This document shows, in pieces, positions 8,690-16,718 of a stretch of DNA of 41,593 bases. Position numbers and translations under genes: made by a program. Location: assembly GCA_016932135.1 (NCBI GenBank), contig JAFGDJ010000162.1, positions 1 to 41,593 of the forward strand. The letters run 5' to 3'. Positions within the stretch are counted from its first letter, which is position 1. Every line of letters starts with the position of its first letter. Source of the DNA: Spirochaetales bacterium (GTDB taxonomy: Bacteria > Spirochaetota > Spirochaetia > JAFGDJ01). The notes beneath the pieces were generated by a model. The model made no database searches. It saw only the letters and a program-made list of their open reading frames with translations, and was not told where the DNA came from.

Positions 8690-9848
8690 GACGCTCTCCC
8701 AGGCTGTTGTTAAAAAAATGCTCAAACACCAGATCCGAAGCGGCTTTTCCCGCCAGGATCGGGCTGTATTTGACGGGGATAATGCCGCAGTCCTCGCCGT
8801 AGGCCTTGGTTTCTCTCACCATTTTTTCCGCCTCTTCGGATAAGAAGGCGGCGAGACGTTTGGACCGGCAGATAACGATAAAGGAATGGATCCCCAGAAG
8901 GTTTTCGATATCCCTGATCACATGGGCGAGAAGGCGGGCCTTCGGCTCCAGAACAGCCCGCGCCCTGGCCGGCTCTTCACGAAGAATTCGCGAGAGTTCC
9001 GCAAGACTTTCCGCTCCAAGCTCCTTCAGAATGATATCTTCGGAAATATAGGATTCCAGACAACCTCTTCTTCCGCAGGAACAGACGGGCCCTTCCATAT
9101 CCATGGAAACATGACCGATCTCCAGGGCGGTTTTTTCGTCGCTTACAAAGGCTTTCCCCTTCTGAATGAAAGCCCCGCCCACCCCCGAACGAATAAGGAT
9201 CGCGAAGAGGGAGCCGCCGCCGGTCAGCCGGCCGTAACGGCTGCTGCTCAAAGCGATGACGGAGCAGTTGTTATGCACATGCACCGGGACACCGAAACGC
9301 TCCTCCAGGGCTTCACGGATATTATAATTCTGCATTCCGTCGATCCGGGAATAACTGACAACCTTCCCGGCTTGCAGGTCCACCACCCCGGGGGCTCCGA
9401 TCCCGATCCCCAGAATTTTCTCCCGCTCCACCCCCGAGGTTTTCAGGGTTTCATCGAGAAGAACACACAGTTCATTCATAACCTCATGGAGTTTCATGGC
9501 ATCCGTAAAGCTCGTTACCGTTTTGTAGATAACCTTTCCGGTAAAGTCCACAAGCACCACCGCCGCGGACTGAGCCCAAAGGTCGACCCCCAGGGCGTAC
9601 ATGGCTTCCGGCCGCAGAACGAAAAAGACGGGCTTTCTCCCCTTTTTATCTCCCGTGTCTTTTTCGATATCGGAACTCCGAATCAGCCCCTTTTCTTCCA
9701 AAATGGAGAAAATCCTGAAGACCGTGGGAGGCTTCAGGCCGGTGACGGCGGATACTTCGGACTGGGACATGGACTTTCGGTTGTAGATGAGGTGCAGGAT
9801 CAGTTTTTCGTTCCGCTCGCGGATGTCGGTGCTTCGTAATGGTTGCAT
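8676..9848 (-). CDS. ROK-family transcriptional repressor
   Basis: 390 residues. The N-terminal winged helix-turn-helix (about residues 12-65: MSQSEVSAVTGLKPPTVFRI) resembles NagC/XylR. The ROK sugar-binding domain contains LGIGIGAPGVVD and the zinc motif CSCGRRGCLE preceded by EIGH. Such proteins release DNA on binding a pathway sugar or sugar phosphate. Three look-alike palindromes in front of this gene, the importer and the transketolase genes are its probable operators. The one before its own gene lies within the ribosome-binding region, suggesting autorepression. Confidence 0.92.
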   Translation of the reverse strand: MQPLRSTDIRERNEKLILHLIYNRKSMSQSEVSAVTGLKPPTVFRIFSILEEKGLIRSSDIEKDTGDKKGRKPVFFVLRPEAMYALGVDLWAQSAAVVLVDFTGKVIYKTVTSFTDAMKLHEVMNELCVLLDETLKTSGVEREKILGIGIGAPGVVDLQAGKVVSYSRIDGMQNYNIREALEERFGVPVHVHNNCSVIALSSSRYGRLTGGGSLFAILIRSGVGGAFIQKGKAFVSDEKTALEIGHVSMDMEGPVCSCGRRGCLESYISEDIILKELGAESLAELSRILREEPARARAVLEPKARLLAHVIRDIENLLGIHSFIVICRSKRLAAFLSEEAEKMVRETKAYGEDCGIIPVKYSPILAGKAASDLVFEHFFNNSLGERHGRD

Positions 9849-9851
9849 TAG

Positions 9852-9872
9852 TTTCTTTCTCTAAGTAACTAT
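9852..9872. promoter_or_regulatory. Probable ROK operator 2 (repressor gene)
   Basis: Left arm TTTCTTTCT, centre CTA, right arm AGTAACTAT. It has the same length and centre as the perfect palindrome at 7851-7871, with a few mismatches. It begins 4 bases upstream of the ROK start codon, so binding would block its own expression. Confidence 0.6.
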
Positions 9873-10049
9873 ATATCTGTTCCCCGGTTTCTGCAAGGGA
9901 AAAAAGAAATAACAGGGATGATTTTGTTGTACACGTTTTTTCCCGCCTGTGCAACCGCCGCGGGGTGGCAGGCCACCGTCGGCAGATTCTCATATCTCAG
10001 TTAAAAAACACTTTACAGAACCCCTCTGGTTTGATATTCTGCTTTTTAG

Positions 10050-10070
10050 TTATTTTCTGTAAGTAATTAT
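10050..10070. promoter_or_regulatory. Probable ROK operator 3 (transketolase operon)
   Basis: Left arm TTATTTTCT, centre GTA, right arm AGTAATTAT. It aligns position by position with operator 1. It ends directly before the Shine-Dalgarno TAGGAG of the transketolase gene, so repression would cover the translation start region. The 177 bases between operators 2 and 3 hold no gene that I can support. Confidence 0.6.
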
Positions 10071-10081
10071 TAGGAGATTCT

Positions 10082-10909
10082 ATGGAAGCCGACCTACTGG
10101 AAGACCTGAAAAGAAAGGCCAATCATATTCGCAGGCAGACAATCCTCGCCATCGGCCGCCTCGGAGTCGGCCATATCGGGGGGTGCATGTCCATCGTGGA
10201 AATACTGGTGCTGCTCTACTACCGCCACATGCATATCGATCCGAAAAACCCGAAGATGCCCGACCGCGACCGGCTTGTCCTCTCCAAGGGACACGGCGGC
10301 CCCACCCTGTACAGCATCCTGGCGGACCGGGGTTTTTTTCCGGAAACCTGGCTCGACACCCTCAATGTCGGGGGAACAAGCCTGCCGAGCCACTGCGATA
10401 TGAACAGAACCCCCGGAATAGACATGACCACCGGCTCCCTCGGGCAGGGGCTGTCTGCGGCCGTCGGCATGGCCCTGGCCAACCGGCTGGACGGCATCGA
10501 CAGAAAAGTGTACGCCCTCCTGGGCGACGGGGACAACAACGAAGGGCAGACCTGGGAAGCGGCCATGACCGCCGTTCAGTATTCCCTCTCAAACCTGATA
10601 GCCTTCACGGACTACAACAAGATGCAGATAGACGGTAATATCGCCGACATCATGAACACCGAGGACCTGTGTGAAAAGTGGCGGTCCTTCGGCTGGCGGG
10701 TCTTCAGGGTGGACGGTCACGACCTGCAGCAGCTCGACGAAGCGGTCGCCGGGGCGCGGTCGGAAAAGAGCCGGCCCAGCATGATTATCTGCGACACCGT
10801 CAAGGGCAAAGGCGCCTTCTTCTGCGAAGGCCAGGTAGGGAGCCACAATATGGCCTTTGACCTGGAAACCGCCCGGGAAGCGGTACGACGGCTCAAGGAG
10901 GCGGACTAA
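10082..10909 (+). CDS. Transketolase, N-terminal (thiamine-diphosphate-binding) subunit
   Basis: 275 residues, matching the N-terminal half of classical transketolase. Visible motifs are VGHIGGCMS (usually GHPGG, here Pro to Ile), LSKGHGGPTLYS, and the ThDP/metal motif GDGDNNEGQTWEA ending in DYNK. With the next gene it forms the split enzyme that moves a two-carbon ketol unit from a ketose to an aldose. Split transketolases occur in many catabolic clusters, including the sulfoquinovose transketolase pathway, where a two-subunit enzyme cleaves 6-deoxy-6-sulfofructose (recalled from the literature). A good Shine-Dalgarno precedes the ATG. The stop overlaps the next start by one base (TAATG). 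Confidence 0.92.
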   Translation: MEADLLEDLKRKANHIRRQTILAIGRLGVGHIGGCMSIVEILVLLYYRHMHIDPKNPKMPDRDRLVLSKGHGGPTLYSILADRGFFPETWLDTLNVGGTSLPSHCDMNRTPGIDMTTGSLGQGLSAAVGMALANRLDGIDRKVYALLGDGDNNEGQTWEAAMTAVQYSLSNLIAFTDYNKMQIDGNIADIMNTEDLCEKWRSFGWRVFRVDGHDLQQLDEAVAGARSEKSRPSMIICDTVKGKGAFFCEGQVGSHNMAFDLETAREAVRRLKEAD

Positions 10910-11850
10910 TGGCGGGCGGAAAGGAAATGCGGGCAATCTACGCGGAAACCCTGATAAAACTGGCTGAAAAGGACGAACGGATCGTCGTCCTGGAAGCGGA
11001 CCTGATGAAATCCACCGGTACCAACATCTTCCGGGAAAGGTTCCCCCACCGGGCTTTCAACGTGGGGGTAGCCGAGGCAAACATGATCGGCCTCGCCGCC
11101 GGCCTGTCGGCCTCCGGCAAGATCCCCTTCCCCGCCACCTTCGGTTGTTTCGCCGCCCGGAGGACCTTCGACCAATTCTTCATCTCCGCCAATTACGCCC
11201 GGCTCAACGTCAAGCTCACGGGAACAGATCCGGGAATTACGGCGGCCCTGAACGGGGGAACCCACATGCCCTTTGAAGACACGGGGCTGATGCGGTGCAT
11301 CCCCGGCCTGACGGTCTTCGAGCCCTCCGACGGGGTCTCCCTGGCCGGACTCCTGGAACAGGGGGCCTATCACCCCGGCTGTACCTACATGAGGCTCCAC
11401 AGGAAAGAGGTGCCGGTGATCTACCCGGCCGGAGAAACCTTCGAACTGGGCAAAGCCAAGGTGCTCATGGAGGGAAGCGATCTTTCTATCATCGCCTGCG
11501 GGTCGGTCTGCCTGCAGGAATCTCTTCGCGCAGCGGACACCCTGCGGAAGGAAGGGATCACCGTCCGCCTGCTGGATATGCACACCGTAAAACCGGCGGA
11601 CCGGGAGGCCGTCATCGCCTGCGCCGCCGACACCGGGGCCATCCTGACGGTGGAAAACCACCAGGTCATCGGCGGGCTCGGTTCGGCGGTAGCCGAGATC
11701 CTTGTCGAAAACCGCCCGGTTCCCATGAAACGGGTGGGTATCAGGGACGAATTCGGAGAGGTGGGAACCCAGGAATACCTGGCCGAGCGGTTCGGCCTGA
11801 CCGCGGAGAATATCCTCCGGCAAGCCCGGGAGCTTCTGAAAAAGAAATAA
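10909..11850 (+). CDS. Transketolase, C-terminal (pyrimidine-binding) subunit
   Basis: 313 residues. The pyrimidine-binding domain has the catalytic-Glu region FNVGVAEANMIGLAAGL. The transketolase C-terminal domain follows from about residue 185 (DLSIIACGSV, RLLDMHTVKP, TVENHQVIGGLGSAVAE). AAGGAGG lies 7 bases before the ATG, within the end of the previous gene, so the two halves should be made in equal amounts. It is the second gene of the ROK-controlled plus-strand operon. Confidence 0.92.
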   Translation: MAGGKEMRAIYAETLIKLAEKDERIVVLEADLMKSTGTNIFRERFPHRAFNVGVAEANMIGLAAGLSASGKIPFPATFGCFAARRTFDQFFISANYARLNVKLTGTDPGITAALNGGTHMPFEDTGLMRCIPGLTVFEPSDGVSLAGLLEQGAYHPGCTYMRLHRKEVPVIYPAGETFELGKAKVLMEGSDLSIIACGSVCLQESLRAADTLRKEGITVRLLDMHTVKPADREAVIACAADTGAILTVENHQVIGGLGSAVAEILVENRPVPMKRVGIRDEFGEVGTQEYLAERFGLTAENILRQARELLKKK

Positions 11851-11897
11851 CCCACCATCGGAACCCGGGAGTGTATACTATGGAAAGGAGACACCAC

Positions 11898-12383
11898 ATG
11901 GAAGAAAAGAAGACCCTGGCCTTTGCCAGCGACCTGTCCGGGTTCCCCCTGAAAAAAGCCCTGGTGGAACACTTTTCGGAAGCCGGGGAATACCGGGTTC
12001 TCGATTTCGGTATCCAATCGGAGGAAAAACCGGAACCCTATTTCGTCCAGGCGCCAAAAGTGGCCAAGGCGGTGCAGGACGGCAGGGCCGATTTCGGCGT
12101 TCTGGTCTGCGGAACCGGCCAGGGCATGGCCATCGTGGCCAACAAGCACAAAGGCATCTACGCCTGCGTGGCCGACGGCATCTTCTCCGGGGAGCGGGCG
12201 AAGATCATCAACAACGCCAACGTCCTGACCCTGGGGGGGTGGATAACCGCTCCCTTTCTGGGAATAGAGATCGTGGAAGCCTGGCTGGCGATGAAATTCA
12301 CCGAAAAAATGGAATTCAAGAAGGACTTTCTCACCAACGCCTTTAACCAGGTGAAGGAAATAGAAAAAGAAAACTTCAGATAA
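11898..12383 (+). CDS. RpiB/LacAB-family sugar isomerase with altered phosphate-binding residues
   Basis: 161 residues from the ATG at 11898, preceded by AAGGAG at 7 bases; an in-frame ATG at 11880 lies upstream of that site. The RpiB fold is seen in SDLSGFPLK, VLVCGTGQGMAIVANK and NNANVLTLG. The Cys and Thr of CGTG are kept. In RpiB the Asp-His of SDH and two C-terminal Arg residues bind substrate and phosphate. Here these positions read Leu, Met and Lys, and the His before NDxNVL is Ile. An unphosphorylated or otherwise charged four- or five-carbon substrate is therefore likely. In the sulfo-transketolase pathway an RpiB homologue isomerises 4-deoxy-4-sulfoerythrose, which is a close precedent. 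The same operon encodes transketolase and a transporter. Confidence 0.82.
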   Translation: MEEKKTLAFASDLSGFPLKKALVEHFSEAGEYRVLDFGIQSEEKPEPYFVQAPKVAKAVQDGRADFGVLVCGTGQGMAIVANKHKGIYACVADGIFSGERAKIINNANVLTLGGWITAPFLGIEIVEAWLAMKFTEKMEFKKDFLTNAFNQVKEIEKENFR

Positions 12384-12401
12384 ACACGGAGGAAAACGTC
12401 C

Positions 12402-13778
12402 ATGGCCTTTTCACCCCGACCTTTTGAACCCCGGATGAAAGCCAATGTCCCCGGAAAAATAAACGCCGGGAGAACGGTAATCATTTCTTTCGGCTTCTTC
12501 ACGGTTCTCCTGTGCTGGTCCTACTTCAACCTCAAGGTCCCCCTGATCCTGGAAGACCTGCTGCCCCCCATCCCCCAGCGGGATATCCTGAAAGGGGCCA
12601 TCATGGCCCTGGATAATTTCCTGGCCGTTTTTCTGCAGCCCGTTTTCGGCAGCATGAGCGACAGGACCGCCAGCCGTTTCGGCAGACGGATTCCCTACAT
12701 TGTCCTGGGGACGGCCTTCTCCGTCTTCTTCCTGGTCCTCATTCCCCTGGTCCGGGTCCTGGCGGGCCTGACGGCGGTGATCTTCCTCTTCGATATGGCC
12801 ATGTCGATCTACCGGACCCCCTCCCTGGTGATCCTGGCCGACTACACGGAGGATTCCCAGCGTTCCCGGGGCAGCGCGATTCAGCAGTTCATCGCCAACA
12901 TGGGCGGGGTCATCGGGTTCGCCATACCCATGATCGTCCGGCTTTTACCGGTGAAGGAATCCTTCTTCGACCTCCTGGGTTTTTCCATCTGCGGCGTCCT
13001 GATGCTCCTGGCCATGCTGATCCAGATCCTCTTCATCAGGGAAACCCCCACGGGGGATAAGCTCTTCCGGCTGTCGGATAAGCAGATCCGGATCGACAGC
13101 CTCACCTTCCGGGGATCCGAGCGGGAGCCGGAGAAGGAGGAGAAATACCGCCTCATGGAGTCCCTGAAGGAACTCTTCGCCACCAACCGGAACATGGTGT
13201 TCTTCATCGGGGCCGTGACCTTCTGGTACCTGGGCTTCGCCTCGGTGGAGGCCTTCTTTTCGAGCTTTGCCGTTTCCTTCCTGGGAAAGGCCAACGACGC
13301 CGAAGCGGGAAAACTCTTCATGGCCTATTCCGTACCGATGATCCTGTCGGCCTACTTCGTCGGCCTTATCGGGCAGCGTTTCGGCCGGCGGAAAGCCCTG
13401 ATTTTCTTCCTCTGCTGGATGATCGCCTCCCTGACGCTGATGTCCGCTCTGGTGGTCCCCCGAAACTATAAAAACAGCAACGACCTGGTTATCATGGTGT
13501 TCCTGGCCCTCATCGCCGTTCCCTGGATGGGGGTTATCGTCAACAGCTTTCCCCTCCTGTGGTCCCTGGCTCCCAGGGACAAGACCGGCATGTACACCGG
13601 GGTGTATTACACCTTCAACCAGAGCGCCTATATGCTCTCACCGGTCATTATGGGGGTCGTCCTGTCGGCAGCTTCATCTTTGGGGGACTACCGGTACATC
13701 GTCATGTTTCCCTATGTTCTGCTGTGCCTGGTGATCGGACTGCTCTTTACCCTCCGGGTGAAGGAAGAGAAGGGGTGA
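12402..13778 (+). CDS. MFS sugar carrier of the GPH/sucrose-transporter type
   Basis: 458 residues with about 12 membrane segments. QPVFGSMSDRTASRFGRRIPYI (loop 2-3) contains the classical MFS/GPH signature, and GLIGQRFGRRKALIF is its half-repeat in the second domain. A charged central loop lies near residues 215-250. The overall layout resembles bacterial SUC-type maltose/sucrose symporters. It may import the sugar, or export an end product that the pathway cannot use, as sulfoglycolysis exporters do; the sequence does not settle this. GGAGG lies 9 bases before the ATG. It is the last gene of the operon. Confidence 0.88.
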   Translation: MAFSPRPFEPRMKANVPGKINAGRTVIISFGFFTVLLCWSYFNLKVPLILEDLLPPIPQRDILKGAIMALDNFLAVFLQPVFGSMSDRTASRFGRRIPYIVLGTAFSVFFLVLIPLVRVLAGLTAVIFLFDMAMSIYRTPSLVILADYTEDSQRSRGSAIQQFIANMGGVIGFAIPMIVRLLPVKESFFDLLGFSICGVLMLLAMLIQILFIRETPTGDKLFRLSDKQIRIDSLTFRGSEREPEKEEKYRLMESLKELFATNRNMVFFIGAVTFWYLGFASVEAFFSSFAVSFLGKANDAEAGKLFMAYSVPMILSAYFVGLIGQRFGRRKALIFFLCWMIASLTLMSALVVPRNYKNSNDLVIMVFLALIAVPWMGVIVNSFPLLWSLAPRDKTGMYTGVYYTFNQSAYMLSPVIMGVVLSAASSLGDYRYIVMFPYVLLCLVIGLLFTLRVKEEKG

Positions 13779-13798
13779 TGAGCGGATTTCCCCGCTTC

Positions 13799-13827
13799 TT
13801 GACAAGGCGTCCTCAATCATGGTATCA
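13799..13827 (+). promoter_or_regulatory. Sigma-70-type promoter of the tRNA
   Basis: A perfect -35 TTGACA (13799-13804) and a weaker -10 GTATCA (13822-13827) are separated by 17 bases. The tRNA begins 13 bases after the -10 box. Confidence 0.6.
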
Positions 13828-13839
13828 GTTTTTGACTCA

Positions 13840-13913
<74 letters not shown>

Positions 13914-13916
13914 TGA

Positions 13917-13950
13917 AAAACCCGGGGGTGCGCAAGTACCCTCGGGTTTT
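13917..13950 (+). terminator. Rho-independent terminator after the tRNA
   Basis: The stem AAAACCCGGGGGT / ACCCTCGGGTTTT (one G-T pair) has an 8-base loop and ends in a T-run. The A/T-rich lower stem would let it work in both directions. A near copy lies at 14108-14142. Confidence 0.85.
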
Positions 13951-13960
13951 TTAATCTGAA

Positions 13961-13981
13961 GGGGCCACCAGGACTTGAACC
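13961..13981 (-). repeat. Inverted copy of the tRNA T-arm and acceptor 3' strand
   Basis: The reverse complement matches 20 of 21 bases of the tRNA at 13892-13912. With the terminator between the two copies, the tRNA 3' end forms a large inverted repeat. Only the 3' part is present, so it is not a second tRNA gene. Confidence 0.85.
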
Positions 13982-13983
13982 GA

Positions 13984-14076
13984 AAAGCGCCGCCGACCGA
14001 ATAGGGAGGATGAGCCGACAGGATGTCGGCGAAAGGCGCTTTGAGGCGGGTCGGAGGGAGTCCGCAGGATGCGGAC
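13984..14076. repeat. Cluster of nested hairpins with a shared CAGGATG core
   Basis: Two perfect 7-bp hairpins have the same GGA triloop: GCCGACA/TGTCGGC at 14014-14030 and GTCCGCA/TGCGGAC at 14060-14076. The first is enclosed by an outer inverted repeat AAAGCGCC (13984-13991) and GGCGCTTT (14035-14042). No coding frame is supported here. It has the look of a REP-like or structured-RNA element linked to the tRNA. Confidence 0.6.
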
Positions 14077-14107
14077 GACCAGAGACCAAGTCCGCCTTGG
14101 GCCCCAA

Positions 14108-14142
14108 AAAACCCGGGGGTGCTGTAAGTACCCTCGGGTTTT
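14108..14142. terminator. Second copy of the tRNA-type terminator hairpin
   Basis: The stem AAAACCCGGGGGT / ACCCTCGGGTTTT is the same as at 13917-13950, with a different loop. It is preceded by a degenerate GGGCCC tRNA end and followed by GAAGGGGC, as in the first copy. A direct repeat (about 13893-13988 versus 14081-14173) is therefore indicated. It could end transcription from the convergent endonuclease gene. Confidence 0.7.
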
Positions 14143-14173
14143 ATAATTGGAAGGGGCAGACTTAAACGAAAAA

Positions 14174-15082
14174 TCACCCCGCCTCCCTGAAACGCTTGAA
14201 CCGCTCCCCGAGCCGTTCCCGGTCCGGCCAGTCCTGTCGCTTTCGTGGTAAAATTAATTGATGTCCCCTTAACCCCTGCAGCCCGTAGCGCAGCATAGGG
14301 CCGTCCTTTTCCCGGAGGATATCCTCCCGGACACTTATTCGATAATCGGGATCTACTCCCAGAATGTTCGAATCAAAAGCCGCGTGGTGGATCTTGCAGA
14401 GAGACAACCCGTTCGTCACCTCCGGTTCCCCCCACTCATCACTGTCGGGGATAATATGGGACGCATCCAGGAGCTCGGGATGATGCAGGTTACAAAAAGC
14501 GCACCGTTCGCTGTATGCTCCAATTACAACTTCGCGGAAAGCCCTTTGGTGAAGTCTTGTCCGCACCTCGGTGGTAATATACCGCCGGCGGATCAGCACA
14601 GATTCGGAATCCCAGTCCTGCTCACTGGTCCGCTCGATATGCTCAAGAAGACTGTGATCATCAACAGCAACAGTAAAGGCCAGTCTTCCCGGGTCATCAT
14701 GTATCACATATACCGGCCAGGCCGCGAAGTATTTACCTATAGCGAGTCCGCGGAAATAGATAAGGGGTATTCGATCCCTCATCGCGTTTCGGAGAATCAC
14801 ATTGTCCGAATGACGAGGATCTGTACCGCGATATGCATATGCGATGAATCCGTCATTAGTCATGGAATCTTTGTAGGGCCCGCCAACCGATGTTGTTATG
14901 GAAATCGGATAACGATCTATAATCTTGGGTTTCCATATTCCCTTCTGGCCGATGAGCGTCACCCGCTCTCCCTCCAGCACAAAACCACTGGAGAGCTCCG
15001 CCCAGGGTAAGACGTCACCGTATCGCAGTGAAAGCTCATTCAACCAGTCAAACGCGGAAAGGCGTACTTTTTCGTCATGCAT
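14174..15082 (-). CDS. HNH endonuclease with N-terminal SRA-like (ScoMcrA-type) domain
   Basis: 302 residues. The C-terminal HNH nuclease reads RCAFCNLHHPELLDASHI, then NGLSLCKIHHAAFDSNILG, with the His and Asn residues and a CxxC zinc knuckle in place. The N-terminal part, with AYAYRGTDPRHSDN and IPLIYFRGLAIGKYFAAWPV, matches the domain found in ScoMcrA-type enzymes that read modified DNA (recalled family knowledge). The likely role is modification-dependent restriction of foreign DNA. It has no methylase partner, which is expected for that class. It lies directly after the tRNA-linked repeats and diverges from the AbiE genes, forming a small defence cluster. Confidence 0.82.
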   Translation of the reverse strand: MHDEKVRLSAFDWLNELSLRYGDVLPWAELSSGFVLEGERVTLIGQKGIWKPKIIDRYPISITTSVGGPYKDSMTNDGFIAYAYRGTDPRHSDNVILRNAMRDRIPLIYFRGLAIGKYFAAWPVYVIHDDPGRLAFTVAVDDHSLLEHIERTSEQDWDSESVLIRRRYITTEVRTRLHQRAFREVVIGAYSERCAFCNLHHPELLDASHIIPDSDEWGEPEVTNGLSLCKIHHAAFDSNILGVDPDYRISVREDILREKDGPMLRYGLQGLRGHQLILPRKRQDWPDRERLGERFKRFREAG

Positions 15083-15226
15083 GTCAAACCTTCTGTTTTT
15101 CTCTGTTTATAATTATAGCATATCTCTCCACATAGAAAACCAGCATTTTTCATTCTTTGTTATTGTAGAATCACATTTTCGTACCAAATCAAGTGAAATG
15201 ATTTTGATGCAATTAATGATAATTTC

Positions 15227-15258
15227 TACTACACAAAGCCCTACTTGTAGTATATAAT
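15227..15258 (+). promoter_or_regulatory. Promoter and inverted repeat upstream of abiEi
   Basis: The inverted repeat TACTACA (15227-15233) / TGTAGTA (15246-15252) abuts a consensus -10 box TATAAT (15253-15258), about 10 bases before the AbiEi start. AbiEi antitoxins are known to repress their own promoter through inverted repeats, and this fits. Confidence 0.55.
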
Positions 15259-15267
15259 ATCAACATC

Positions 15268-15870
15268 ATGAAACCCGAGATACGGACTACGATACTGGAC
15301 ATTTTCATGAAAAATTCAGGGTATGCTCGCACAAAGGAAATTCTCGATCAGGGAATTCACAATATCTATCTAAAAGAACTCGAGAAGGAAGGCATCATTC
15401 AAAAAGTCAAACACGGACTATACTCCCTTACAGATCATGAAAACTACAACTCTATGCATGAGGCACTTCTTGCCGTTTCGAACGCGATCATATGCATGGG
15501 ATCTGCTCTTGCTTATTATGATCTCACGACCTGGAATCCCACGGAAGTTCATCTTGCAATCCGCCACGGAAGAAAGATAGTGCTTCCTGTCTATCCGCCT
15601 ATTCAACTCTACCATTTCTCGGGGAAATTTTTCGAGACTGGACAGACAACAATAGCACTCGAATCGGGTCATAGGATAAGAATCTATGATAAGGAGAAAA
15701 CAATCTGCGATATTGTACGATACAGGAACAGAATAGGTATCGATATCATGAAGGAAGCTCTCAATGAGTATGTAAAACAGAAAGATATAAATCTTAATAA
15801 ACTCTATACATACGCAGGTGATCTAAATATTCGTTCCGTCCTCGATACATATCTGGAAGTCCTGATATGA
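15268..15870 (+). CDS. abiEi: AbiEi-type antitoxin and transcriptional autoregulator
   Basis: 200 residues. The N-terminal winged helix (about residues 8-50: TKEILDQGIHNIYLKELEKE, then GLYSL) and the C-terminal antitoxin domain with YDKEKTICDIVRYRNRIG are typical of type IV AbiEi proteins. It counteracts the AbiEii nucleotidyltransferase and represses the operon. The stop overlaps the toxin start as ATGA. The coding sequence is clearly AT-richer than the sugar operons on the left, suggesting acquisition by transfer. Confidence 0.88.
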   Translation: MKPEIRTTILDIFMKNSGYARTKEILDQGIHNIYLKELEKEGIIQKVKHGLYSLTDHENYNSMHEALLAVSNAIICMGSALAYYDLTTWNPTEVHLAIRHGRKIVLPVYPPIQLYHFSGKFFETGQTTIALESGHRIRIYDKEKTICDIVRYRNRIGIDIMKEALNEYVKQKDINLNKLYTYAGDLNIRSVLDTYLEVLI

Positions 15871-16718
15871 AAAATCTCCAGGCCTCCATCAAGGCAAGGC
15901 TGTTGAATATCTCGAGATCTTTCGGCATAGACTATAACCTGATCATCAGGCTCTATATGCAGGAAGGTATCCTGAGAAGAATCTCAAAATCGAGCTATGC
16001 TTCATCCTTGTATCTTAAAGGTGGTTTGCTTCTCTATTCTCTATCCGGCTTCTCGGGCAGGCCTACAAAGGACATCGATTTTTTAGGAACGAACATCTCA
16101 GCAGAGAAGGATATGTTCATTCAGATTCTAAAGGATATTTTATCCACAGATACAGAAGACGGACTTTCATTCTTCATCGACAGTATCACGATAGAGACTA
16201 TTACTGAAGAAGCTTCGTATCAGGGACAACGAGTGAAAATAACATGTACATTAGGAGCCATCCGAAATGTTCTGCAACTGGATATTGGTTTTGGCGATAT
16301 AATAATGCCCGGACCGGTAAAGATGGATTACCCAACATTGCTCACTGATGAAAAAATCCAGATATACGCATACTCGGTCGAATCAATAGTAGCGGAAAAG
16401 TTTGAAGCAATGATTGTTCTGGATGCCCGAAATAGCCGAATGAAGGACTTTTATGATATCTATCAAATCATTACACAGGGGAATACATCGGAAAAGCTCC
16501 TTACAGACGCTATAAGAATGACTTTTCAAAATCGTCGGACACCTACACCAGTCAACCCGGCTGTATTCGATAAAGCATATGGCGAGGACCCTCGAAACAA
16601 GCAATTGTGGGATAGCTTTCTGAAGCGAATCAACTCAGAAAAAAGTATCGAATTCAAAGACGTTCTTTCAACAATACAGTCTGTGTTAGAGCCGATATAC
16701 AGAGAAATCTCTCCTTAA
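15867..16718 (+). CDS. abiEii: AbiEii-type nucleotidyltransferase toxin
   Basis: 283 residues with the AbiEii/AbiGii motifs: LKGGLLLYSLSG, RPTKDIDFLG (Asp-x-Asp metal site), then VESIVAEKFEAMI and SRMKDFYDIY. Related toxins add nucleotides to tRNA acceptor ends or other targets and halt translation upon phage infection. A tRNA gene stands 2 kb away, but I see no evidence that it is the target. The stop codon overlaps the stop of the convergent TPM gene. Confidence 0.88.
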   Translation: MKNLQASIKARLLNISRSFGIDYNLIIRLYMQEGILRRISKSSYASSLYLKGGLLLYSLSGFSGRPTKDIDFLGTNISAEKDMFIQILKDILSTDTEDGLSFFIDSITIETITEEASYQGQRVKITCTLGAIRNVLQLDIGFGDIIMPGPVKMDYPTLLTDEKIQIYAYSVESIVAEKFEAMIVLDARNSRMKDFYDIYQIITQGNTSEKLLTDAIRMTFQNRRTPTPVNPAVFDKAYGEDPRNKQLWDSFLKRINSEKSIEFKDVLSTIQSVLEPIYREISP

